16,272 nucleotides of DNA from contig JALHUB010000297.1 of NCBI GenBank assembly GCA_022865685.1, positions 1-16,272 on the forward strand, in the 5' to 3' direction. This DNA comes from Dehalococcoidia bacterium (GTDB taxonomy: Bacteria > Chloroflexota > Dehalococcoidia > DSTF01 > JALHUB01). A program made the position numbers and the translations under genes. The notes under the pieces were generated by a model, which worked only from the letters and a program-made list of their open reading frames with translations, was not told the origin of the DNA and searched no databases. Shown in pieces: positions 1 through 6,612 of this stretch (its first letter is position 1; every line of letters begins with the position of its first letter).

Positions 1-356
1 CGGAACTGCCTGATGTCGTCGAGCGTCAGGTCGTAACCGGTCAGGTAGAGCATCGCGTAGAGGAGCATCGACGCGTGACCGGCGGAAAGGACGAAGCGGT
101 CTCTATCGGGCCATGAGGGGTCGCGCGGGTTGTACCTCATGTACTTCGTCCAGAGCAGGTAGGCCAGCGGCGCCAGCGCCATCGGCGTGCCCGGATGGCC
201 GGAGTTCGCTTTCTGGACAGCGTCCATCGCGAGGGTGCGGACGGTGTTGATGCAGAGCTGGTCGATCTGGCTCGTGGGGTGACCGTGGCCCGGCGCGGTG
301 TTATGGGCGCGCACCGTCACATCCGGCCGCAGGTCCGCGTTGGGGTCTTCGGTCAT
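1..356 (-). CDS. tkt: Transketolase, N-terminal part (cut by window start)
   Basis: Transketolase moves two-carbon ketol units between sugar phosphates in the cytosolic pentose phosphate pathway, using thiamine diphosphate. The reverse strand encodes 118 residues from ATG at 356-354. After a polar leader of about 28 residues come the family N-terminal features: a core with ANSGHPGTPMALAPLAYLLW, whose SGHPG loop contacts the cofactor, then DRFVLSAGHASMLLYAML and GYDLTLDDIRQFR. These match the start of the PP domain. The remaining roughly 550 residues lie left of the window. The start is supported by a GGAGGAG ribosome site (complement of 362-368) five bases upstream. An ATG inside that site opens a five-codon frame (MEETE) whose stop overlaps the tkt start as ATGA; this is probably incidental. 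The gene is divergent from the MFS gene across a 335-nt gap. Identification is secure; whether the gene is intact outside the window cannot be seen. Confidence 0.95.
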   Translation of the reverse strand, partial: MTEDPNADLRPDVTVRAHNTAPGHGHPTSQIDQLCINTVRTLAMDAVQKANSGHPGTPMALAPLAYLLWTKYMRYNPRDPSWPDRDRFVLSAGHASMLLYAMLYLTGYDLTLDDIRQF

Positions 357-691
357 TCTGTCTCCTCCATGAGACTACCCTCCGGTCGGTTTGGAGCAAC
401 CGGAGAAAAGCAGGGGCCGCAGATCCCTCTCAGGTCAATTCTACCACTGCTTCGGGGGTCAAGGCATTCGGCGCCGGCTGCGCGACGCTAGCGCGGTCGG
501 TCCTCTCGCTCCTCGTCGGCGACCAGGGCTAGTCGCAGGAAGCTGCGAGCAGCTAGCTTGCTCCTTGCGGCGACGGGATCGTCTGTGTTGCCCTAAAGTT
601 TCGTGTCACGCAAAATAGACCGGATGCAGCCGTCGCTGGTTCGGCGGGCAATCATTGGCGCCGCTCAGCCGGTTTCCGCCTGCGGGTACGA
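357..691. other. Intergenic region between tkt and the DHA2 transporter
   Basis: This is a 335-nt divergent gap with no convincing gene; the frames across it have no ribosome sites or recognisable protein. It holds the tkt ribosome site (362-368, read leftward). A stem CTCCGGT/ACCGGAG at 380-386 and 399-405 lies in the tkt leader. An imperfect long hairpin spans 532-574 (outer arms GTCGC/GCGAC, inner AGGA/TCCT and AGCT/AGCT). A weak plus-strand promoter is possible at 588-616. A CAAT-C-ATTG dyad at 649-657, flanked by GC-rich sequence, lies 34 nt before the transporter start and could be an operator. Confidence 0.5.
588..616 (+). promoter_or_regulatory. Possible weak promoter for the DHA2 transporter
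   Basis: TTGCCC at 588-593 and CAAAAT at 611-616 are separated by 17 nt, each matching four of six consensus bases. Transcription would start near 623 and give a leader of about 70 nt containing the 649-657 dyad. This is sequence resemblance only. Confidence 0.25.
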
Positions 692-2263
692 ATGAACGAC
701 GATTTCACGCCGCCGACCCAGCTCTCGCAGCGACAGGTATACCTGGTCTTCATCGGGCTCATGGCTGGCATGCTGCTGTCGTCGCTCGACCAGACGGTCG
801 TCTCGACCGCCATGCCAACAATCGTGGGCGAGCTGGGCGGGCTGGAGCACCTCTCCTGGGTAATCACCGCCTACCTGCTGACTTCCACCGCTTCGATGCT
901 TCTATACGGCAAGCTGAGCGACCTCTACGGCCGCAAACTGCTGTTCCAAGCTGCAATCGTTATCTTTCTCATCGGCTCGCTGCTGTCCGGCGTGGCGCAG
1001 ACCATGCTGCAACTGATCCTCTTTCGGGGCGTCCAGGGACTGGGCGCCGGTGGGATCATGGTCCTTTCGCAGGCGGTCGTCGGCGATGTCATAGCGCCGC
1101 GGGAACGAGGACGATACCAGGGCTACATGGGGACCGTGTTCGGCGTTTCCAGCGTCGCTGGCCCGCTCATCGGCGGCTTCTTCACCGATCACCTTACGTG
1201 GCGCTGGGTGTTCTTCGTGAATATTCCCGTCGGCATCATGGCGATGATCGTCACTCAGTTCGCGCTGCGCCTTCCCGTGCATCGCTTCGAGCGCGGCATC
1301 GACTATCGTGGCGCGTTCCTCATGATGGCGGGCATCAGCGCGCTGCTCCTGCTGACTTCGTGGGGAGGCATCGAGTACGCCTGGGGCTCGCCGGTGATCA
1401 TCGGACTGGGCATAGTGGGAATCGCCCTTCTGGCTGTCTTCCTTCTGCAAGAAGTGCGTGTGCCCGAGCCGCTCCTGCCCCTGCGGCTCTTCCGGCATAA
1501 GATATTCTCAGTCGCGACAGCGCTGTCATTCGTCGTCGGGTTGGGGTTGCTCGGCGCTGTTTCCTATCTGCCCATCTATTTCCAGGTTGTGCGCGGGACG
1601 AGCGCGACGATGTCAGGGCTGCAACTGGCGCCGTTGATGGGGGCGGTGGTCATCGCCGTGGCCGGAACGGGACGACTGATTACTCGCTTAGGACGTTATC
1701 GGATGTTTCCGATCTGCGGGTCGGCCATTATGGTCGTCGGTATGTACCTGCTGTCGCATCTGAACGAAAACACCTCATTTTGGGAGGCAGCAGGCTACAT
1801 GTTCTTCCTCGGCATAGGCCTCGGCATGCTGATGCAGGTCCCGGTCCTGGCAGTGCAGAACGCCGTCATGCATCGCGATTTGGGGGCTGCGACCGCGGGC
1901 GTGAATGTGTTCCGCATGCTTGGGTCCGCCTTCGGCGTCGCGATTTTCGGCTCGATTCTGAACAACCGCCTCACTCATGAGCTGCAGCAGTCGATTCCCG
2001 CGTCGGCGCTCGGGCAGCTCAGCCGCAGCACGCTCACGGCCAGCCCCGTCCAGTTGCGGGCGTTGCCGCCGGACATCCACGCCGGCGTCGTGCACGCCTT
2101 CTCCCTTTCCCTAGACTCCGTATTCCTCTGGGCTGTGCCGCTCATCATGGTGGCCTTCGTCGTGTCGTGGTTCCTTCAAGAGATGCCACTGCGAGAGTAC
2201 GCGCACGTGGGGGCTGAGGAGGCCGTGCCGCCGTCGCTGGAAGGCGAAGCCGCGGGCGAATAA
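692..2263 (+). CDS. DHA2-family MFS multidrug efflux transporter (EmrB/QacA type)
   Basis: This is a proton-coupled exporter of the major facilitator superfamily in the cytoplasmic membrane, 523 residues, the usual size for 14-helix DHA2 members. Motifs seen: SLDQTVVSTAMPTI in helix 1 (residues 31-44, the family D1 motif), motif A GKLSDLYGRK (73-82), motif B RGVQGLGAGG (112-121), motif C GVSSVAGPLIGG in helix 5 (151-162) and WRWVFFVNIPVG (170-181), which typifies EmrB/QacA proteins. The C-terminal tail is short and acidic. The ATG at 692 leaves about 17 residues before helix 1, as expected, but only a weak ribosome site (GCGGG) precedes it. No TetR or MarR regulator and no EmrA-like membrane-fusion partner is adjacent, so it probably works as a single-component pump. 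Substrate cannot be inferred. It converges on the MMPL gene. Confidence 0.92.
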   Translation: MNDDFTPPTQLSQRQVYLVFIGLMAGMLLSSLDQTVVSTAMPTIVGELGGLEHLSWVITAYLLTSTASMLLYGKLSDLYGRKLLFQAAIVIFLIGSLLSGVAQTMLQLILFRGVQGLGAGGIMVLSQAVVGDVIAPRERGRYQGYMGTVFGVSSVAGPLIGGFFTDHLTWRWVFFVNIPVGIMAMIVTQFALRLPVHRFERGIDYRGAFLMMAGISALLLLTSWGGIEYAWGSPVIIGLGIVGIALLAVFLLQEVRVPEPLLPLRLFRHKIFSVATALSFVVGLGLLGAVSYLPIYFQVVRGTSATMSGLQLAPLMGAVVIAVAGTGRLITRLGRYRMFPICGSAIMVVGMYLLSHLNENTSFWEAAGYMFFLGIGLGMLMQVPVLAVQNAVMHRDLGAATAGVNVFRMLGSAFGVAIFGSILNNRLTHELQQSIPASALGQLSRSTLTASPVQLRALPPDIHAGVVHAFSLSLDSVFLWAVPLIMVAFVVSWFLQEMPLREYAHVGAEEAVPPSLEGEAAGE

Positions 2264-2293
2264 GCGTCTTCGACACCGCGCCCCGAAGAACGC
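2264..2293. terminator. Possible bidirectional stem-loop between convergent genes
   Basis: GCGTCTTCG (2264-2272) pairs with CGAAGAACGC (2284-2293) with one bulged A, giving nine pairs around an 11-nt loop. It begins right after the transporter stop codon and lies between two convergent genes. There is no T-tract on either side, so it is not a textbook intrinsic terminator. Confidence 0.4.
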
Positions 2294-2320
2294 GGCATCG
2301 ACCCGTCTGACGAGCTCCGG

Positions 2321-4618
2321 CTATTCAGCCATTCTGACTTTGGGGAGCCACTCCAGCCACTTGGGCAGATACCAGTTGTAGTCGCCGAGGAGCTTCATGC
2401 TTGCGGGCAGCAGGATCGAGCGGATCACCGTGGCATCGATCAGGATCGCCACGGCCAGCCCGAAGCCGAACTGCTTCAGTCCTATGAAGCGCGTGAATGC
2501 GAATATCATCGCCACCGCCACCATGATCAGCGCCGCGCTGGTGATCGTCCCGGCCGTCGCGCGGATGCCCATGGACACGGCATCATCGCTGTTCGCACCG
2601 TGCTCGTGCGCCTCCTTGATACGACTGAGCACGAACATGTGGTAGTCCATCGACAATCCGAACAGGATCGTGAATAGGAACAACGGCAGCCAGGACTCGA
2701 TTATCCCCGTCGCCTTGAAGTCCAGGACCCCTTCCAGGAGCCAGCCCTTCTGGAACACGAGCACGAGCAGCCCGTAGGTAGCGCCCACCGATAGCAGGTT
2801 GAGGATGATCGCCTTGACGGCTATAACAATCGACCGGAAGGTCACCAGCAGTATGAGAAAGGCGAGCCCCAGAACGAACATGAACACGAATGGCGTGCGG
2901 AAGATGATGTTGTCGCGGAAATCGATGTTCGCGGCGGTATCGCCCGTGACGAGCGCCTTCGCCGTCCCGCCGCCGAATGAGGCCGGCACGATGTCTTTCC
3001 GCAGGCGGTCCACCGCATCGAGTGCCTTCTGCTCGCCAGTGTCGGCGTTGAGGGGGATGCGGATCGCTTCCGTGTCGCCCGCGTCGTTGATACTCGTCTG
3101 GATAGGCGCCCCATATGGCGCATCCGGCCCCACGGATTCCGTGGATTCGGCCTGCACGCTGCTGACGAGCCCACTGACTCTCGACTGTACGTCCGAGGCG
3201 TAGACATTCCTATCCTTCCCTGCGTCGACGACGACCAGCGCCGGCGAGGAGAGCCCCAGCGTGAAGTTGTCCTGGAGGACAAGCAGCGCCTTCTTCGCGG
3301 CCACCGCATCCGGCAAACCCTTGGCGCCGTTGAAGCCCAGATTGAGGGTCAGGGCCGGGTAGGCGGTCGCCAGCAGGACGGCGAGCACGCCCACCGCGAG
3401 CACCACCGGACGCCGCAGGACGTGGTCCGTTATGAACCCCCAGATGCCTCCGCCTTCGCCGCCGCTCTTCAGGAAGGGCAGGCTGAAACGGTCGATGTGG
3501 TCCGCCAGCATCATCAGAAGCGCCGGCAGGAGCGTCACCGATATCAGCACCGCCAGCACGACCACCACTATCGACGCGAGGCCGATGCTGTTGAAGGTGG
3601 AATCGCCCACGAGGAACATACCGCTGACCGCCAGCACGACTGTACAACCCGCGAATACCACCGCCTTCCCCGACGTGCCGGCGGCTGCCCGCAGCGCGTC
3701 TTCCTTCGAGCGTCCCTTTCGCCGTTCGTTCCGAAACCGGCTGACGACGAAGAGTGAGTAGTCGATGCCCGTGGCCAGCCCCATGAGGAGCACAACCTCT
3801 GTGAAGAGAATGCTCAGCGACATCGCCTGGCTGATAAGGCCGAGGATCGCCGTCGCCGTGATGACGGCCGCCATGGCCAGGGCCAGCGGTATGGAGGCAG
3901 CGACCGGCGCGCGGAAGACCAGGAGAAGAATGACCAGAGTGACCGTCAGGTTCATGATGAGGGCGAACGAGAGATCCTCGCTGATGATGGTGTCCATCTG
4001 TTTGTTGATAGACGCCGGCCCGCCGCTCATGATGCTGAAGCCTGCAGAGGGCTCGTCCGCGCGGGCAACCTCATCCAGCACCGGCTGAACGTGATCCTTG
4101 GCCGTCCACGCCGACCCCTGGAGGCTTACCAGCGCAAACGTCACATCGCCCGCTTCGCCCGGCGCCACGAAAGGCGATGCATCGCGCGGCATACCGATGT
4201 CGTAATGGGTCAGCGTCGCGGAAACCACCCGCGTGCTGGAGACGACTTTCGTTCCGTCGATCGTCTTCGTCTCAGCCTCCCGCAGGTCGGTCAACTGGGC
4301 CATCAGCGCCTGCACCTTGTCCTTGTAGACCGCGTCCGTCACCTTGTACTTCGGCGACGAGAAAACGACGATCTCCTGCGTCGGGACCTGCGTTTCCCCG
4401 AAGCGCTCCTGGAACAGCTTCAGGGCCGCCCCTGATTCGCCGGGCGCCTCTCCCTGCATGTCGGTGTTGGCGGGCACGAGCGAGTTGGCAGCGGCCGCCG
4501 CAATCACGACTGCCAGCCAGCCGAGCACGATCCGGCGGCGGTGACGGGCGCTCCACACGGCGATCCTGGCCGCCAGCGAGGTGCCCTGCGCCGCGTCCGA
4601 ACTCGAAGCTTCCTTCAT
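2321..4618 (-). CDS. MMPL-domain RND-superfamily exporter
   Basis: A 765-residue membrane transporter of the MmpL/YdfJ branch of the RND superfamily, a proton-driven exporter of lipids or hydrophobic compounds. The layout is the classic internal duplication. Helix 1 is near 30-48 and an external domain spans about 50-210; the helix bundle 215-375 carries GIDYSLFVVSRFRNE (D286-Y287). A second helix is near 403-422 and a second external domain spans about 425-570; the bundle 575-745 carries GLSMDYHMFVLSRIKE (D658-Y659). The paired Asp-Tyr motifs correspond to the proton-relay sites of MmpL3. A GGAGG ribosome site lies 15 nt before the ATG, which is long, but no closer in-frame start is seen. 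The gene follows the binding-lipoprotein gene by 33 nt on the same strand, so the two are probably cotranscribed. The lipid or drug substrate is unknown. Confidence 0.92.
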   Translation of the reverse strand: MKEASSSDAAQGTSLAARIAVWSARHRRRIVLGWLAVVIAAAAANSLVPANTDMQGEAPGESGAALKLFQERFGETQVPTQEIVVFSSPKYKVTDAVYKDKVQALMAQLTDLREAETKTIDGTKVVSSTRVVSATLTHYDIGMPRDASPFVAPGEAGDVTFALVSLQGSAWTAKDHVQPVLDEVARADEPSAGFSIMSGGPASINKQMDTIISEDLSFALIMNLTVTLVILLLVFRAPVAASIPLALAMAAVITATAILGLISQAMSLSILFTEVVLLMGLATGIDYSLFVVSRFRNERRKGRSKEDALRAAAGTSGKAVVFAGCTVVLAVSGMFLVGDSTFNSIGLASIVVVVLAVLISVTLLPALLMMLADHIDRFSLPFLKSGGEGGGIWGFITDHVLRRPVVLAVGVLAVLLATAYPALTLNLGFNGAKGLPDAVAAKKALLVLQDNFTLGLSSPALVVVDAGKDRNVYASDVQSRVSGLVSSVQAESTESVGPDAPYGAPIQTSINDAGDTEAIRIPLNADTGEQKALDAVDRLRKDIVPASFGGGTAKALVTGDTAANIDFRDNIIFRTPFVFMFVLGLAFLILLVTFRSIVIAVKAIILNLLSVGATYGLLVLVFQKGWLLEGVLDFKATGIIESWLPLFLFTILFGLSMDYHMFVLSRIKEAHEHGANSDDAVSMGIRATAGTITSAALIMVAVAMIFAFTRFIGLKQFGFGLAVAILIDATVIRSILLPASMKLLGDYNWYLPKWLEWLPKVRMAE

Positions 4619-4651
4619 GCTCTGGTGTCTTGACCTCCGGTAGTCCTGCTC

Positions 4652-6043
4652 CTACGGAAATAGGTTTGCCAGCTTGCCGTTCTGGACCAGGCAGGCGGCG
4701 AGTCCCAGGTCTCTCGCCCGCTCCGCCAGATCGGTCGCCTCACTGCTACGGTCACCGTTGTCATCAAAGGCGACGTTACCGGACGCGCCGCCCGTCAAAC
4801 GGATCTGACGCACAGTGTCGCGCAAGACTGCAGGATCTATCAGGAGCGATCCGTCCGGCTGCTCCTCAGCGGCTTCGGCTACGGCATCCAGCAGGATGGT
4901 GGTAGCGTCAGCGTACTGGGCAGTGAAAGCGGAGGCCGCCGGCTCGCTCCCGTGTACCTTCTTGAACTCGCTGATGAAGTCGTCAGGAAGCGTGAGCGGG
5001 CAGCCGACGAAATACACGCCCTCCGCGGCCTCGGCGCCGACCGGCTCCACGAACGTCAACACTGAGGCTGCAGCATCGCCGGCGCCGAAAGGCCCCTCGT
5101 AGCCGGCGTCGCGCAACTGCCGGTAGAGCAGCACTGCCTCGGGGTTGAACCCTCCAAAGCCGACGAAATCGGGGCTTTCCTGCGCTATCTTCTTGGCGAG
5201 GGCGCCGAAATCGACGGCGCCGCGCGGGATACTCTCGCGGGTCACTGCCACGCCGCCTCTCTCCATCTCCCGGCGCGCGGCCTCGGCGAGGTCTCGACCG
5301 TACGACTCACCGTCGTCGATAAGGTACGCCGCCTTTGCCTTCAGTGTCTCGGCGATGAACTGGCCGACGAACACCCCCTGGAGCTCGCTCCGGTACGACG
5401 TGCGGAAGAAGAAACCGCCCGGCGGCTGGCCGGTCGTGAGGTCGGACTCCGTTGCCGAGCCTGAGATAGCGACGACTCCCGCGCCCGAGTAGAACGGGAT
5501 CGCCTCCTTGGCGCCGGCGCTGCACCCCGGCCCGAGCACTCCCACGAGCCCCGGCGTTCGCAGCAGTCTCCCCGCCGCCTTCTTCGTGATCTCGCTCTCC
5601 GTGCAGCCGTCGTCCTCGGCTCGGACCTCGATGTCGTGGCCATTTAGCTGCTCGCCGTGTGCGGCCTTCCAGCGCAGTACACTCGCGACAACGGCGTCAC
5701 GGTCCTCCGCTCCGGCCGCAGCCTCAGATCCCGTCAACGATTCGGATACCCCGAGGACGACGGGCTGGCCGGCGGCAACAACGATATTCGACGCGGTGTC
5801 GGAGCGTGGCGGCTTGTCAGGTAAGCTGTCCACCTCATGAGAAGCGGAGGCGCAACCCAGCGCGACGAGAGCCAGGAGGAGTGCAGGCAAGAGCAGGGGG
5901 AAACCCCAAACGTGGCGGCGGAACTTCTTGGCGGCTGGGGAAGAGATCCGTTTGATGGCTCGGCCTTTGACTGAGAATCGGCGGGCTTGCCTATTCCAAT
6001 GATAGGGAGCGGCATACGCCGCTGTCAACGGTCCCCAACTCAA
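4652..6043 (-). CDS. Periplasmic-binding-protein type I lipoprotein (Leu/Ile/Val-binding-like), start uncertain
   Basis: An extracytoplasmic substrate-binding protein of the LivJ/type I fold (Peripl_BP_6-like). A hydrophobic stretch (about residues 47-62) after the basic KKFRRH ends in lipobox LVALGC, so C64 would be lipidated. The mature part has the usual opening VVLGVSESLTG (96-104), DDGC (144-147), a first-lobe core GVLGPGCSAGAKEAIPFYS (168-186) and a cross-over segment with DDGESYGRDLAE (from 243). C147 and C174 may form a disulfide. The start is doubtful. The longest frame begins with TTG at 6043; the next candidate is TTG at 6028. Both leave about 40 residues before the signal helix, with poor ribosome sites, and there is no in-frame ATG or GTG nearer the signal peptide. 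No ABC permease or ATPase is adjacent; the MMPL exporter follows after 33 nt. Confidence 0.85.
   Translation of the reverse strand: MSWGPLTAAYAAPYHWNRQARRFSVKGRAIKRISSPAAKKFRRHVWGFPLLLPALLLALVALGCASASHEVDSLPDKPPRSDTASNIVVAAGQPVVLGVSESLTGSEAAAGAEDRDAVVASVLRWKAAHGEQLNGHDIEVRAEDDGCTESEITKKAAGRLLRTPGLVGVLGPGCSAGAKEAIPFYSGAGVVAISGSATESDLTTGQPPGGFFFRTSYRSELQGVFVGQFIAETLKAKAAYLIDDGESYGRDLAEAARREMERGGVAVTRESIPRGAVDFGALAKKIAQESPDFVGFGGFNPEAVLLYRQLRDAGYEGPFGAGDAAASVLTFVEPVGAEAAEGVYFVGCPLTLPDDFISEFKKVHGSEPAASAFTAQYADATTILLDAVAEAAEEQPDGSLLIDPAVLRDTVRQIRLTGGASGNVAFDDNGDRSSEATDLAERARDLGLAACLVQNGKLANLFP
5999..6028 (-). promoter_or_regulatory. Strong sigma-70-like promoter match inside the N-terminal codons of the binding protein
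   Basis: On the reverse strand a perfect TTGACA (6028-6023) and TATCAT (6004-5999, five of six) are 18 nt apart. The spacer contains AGCGGC-GTAT-GCCGCT, a dyad with 6-bp arms that could be an operator. If used, transcription would start near 5992, downstream of both TTG candidates, which conflicts with the long reading of the binding-protein gene. Confidence 0.4.
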
Positions 6044-6053
6044 AGTCCGCCAT

Positions 6054-6073
6054 CGAGGCGGTCAGACGCCTCG
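6054..6073. promoter_or_regulatory. Perfect 7-bp dyad in the mscL / binding-protein control region
   Basis: CGAGGCG (6054-6060) and CGCCTCG (6067-6073) are exact inverted repeats around a 6-nt loop. The element covers the -35 position relative to the mscL -10 box. It would also lie in the 5' leader of a leftward transcript starting near 6078. It could be an operator or an mRNA stem-loop. Confidence 0.4.
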
Positions 6074-6092
6074 TCTCCGGATGTACTATAAT
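6062..6092 (+). promoter_or_regulatory. mscL promoter with perfect -10 box
   Basis: TATAAT occurs at 6087-6092, 77 nt before the mscL start. The -35 region is poor (TCAGAC at 6062-6067, 19-nt spacing) and lies in the 6054-6073 dyad. On the other strand the same bases read TATAGT (6090-6085), five of six, so the element may fire in both directions and also serve the binding-protein gene. Confidence 0.5.
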
Positions 6093-6168
6093 CGACTTAA
6101 TACCTCGTAATCGGCGTCGCCATACGCCGCGCATCCAGCAGCACTATTGAAAGCGGAGGGAGGATCCC

Positions 6169-6588
6169 GTGACTCTGCTGAAGGACTTCAAGCAGTTCCT
6201 GCTGAGGGGAAACGTGGTCGACCTGGCGGTGGCGATCGTGGTGGGTACCGCTTTCGTTGCCGTCGTCAACGCCTTCGTCGCAGACATCCTTACGCCCATT
6301 ATCGCCGCCATCTTCGGAAAGCCGGACTTCTCCCAGCTCACGTTTACCATCCACAACAGCCGCTTTCTCTACGGCGACCTGATCAATTTCGTTATCACCT
6401 TCATCACCGTCGCCGCGGTTGTGTTCTTCTTCGTCGTGGTGCCTGTGAACGCGCTGCTGGCGAGGTCGCGCAAGGAACCGCCGGACGACCCGACAGTCCG
6501 CAAGTGCCCGGAATGCGTGAGTGAGATCCCTGCGGAAGCGCGCAGGTGCCGCTACTGCACGGCCGAGGTTACTCCTACCGCGGTCTAG
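6169..6588 (+). CDS. mscL: Large-conductance mechanosensitive channel MscL with C-terminal zinc-ribbon-like tail
   Basis: MscL is a homopentameric inner-membrane channel that opens under membrane tension and releases solutes during osmotic downshock. The 139 residues contain the family signature RGNVVDLAVAIVVGTAF (13-29) in the pore-lining first helix, then VVNAFVADILTPII (32-45). A short external loop carries FLYGDLINF, and the second helix is about 71-93. Instead of the helical bundle seen in the E. coli protein, the tail is RKCPECVSEI then ARRCRYC: C113, C116, C127 and C130, spaced C-x2-C-x10-C-x2-C, a probable zinc knuckle. The GTG start is fixed by a strong GGAGGGAGGAT ribosome site (6155-6165). 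It is divergent from the binding-protein gene and convergent with the next one, with only 24 nt between stops. Confidence 0.95.
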   Translation: MTLLKDFKQFLLRGNVVDLAVAIVVGTAFVAVVNAFVADILTPIIAAIFGKPDFSQLTFTIHNSRFLYGDLINFVITFITVAAVVFFFVVVPVNALLARSRKEPPDDPTVRKCPECVSEIPAEARRCRYCTAEVTPTAV

Positions 6589-6612
6589 AGCCTGAATCGC
6601 CGAGGCGCCGGC

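Noticed and set aside
393..401. GGAGCAACC shared with the reverse strand of the esterase promoter (14348-14340)
   Set aside because: The two copies are in opposite orientation relative to their genes and only nine bases long; likely chance.
438..462. TTGACC/TAGAAT as a tkt promoter (reverse strand)
   Set aside because: The spacing is only 13 nt, too short for a normal sigma-70 promoter.
655..1500. 281-residue frame overlapping the MFS gene
   Set aside because: It is an out-of-frame shadow of the transporter, with Arg/His/Pro-rich composition and no hydrophobic pattern.
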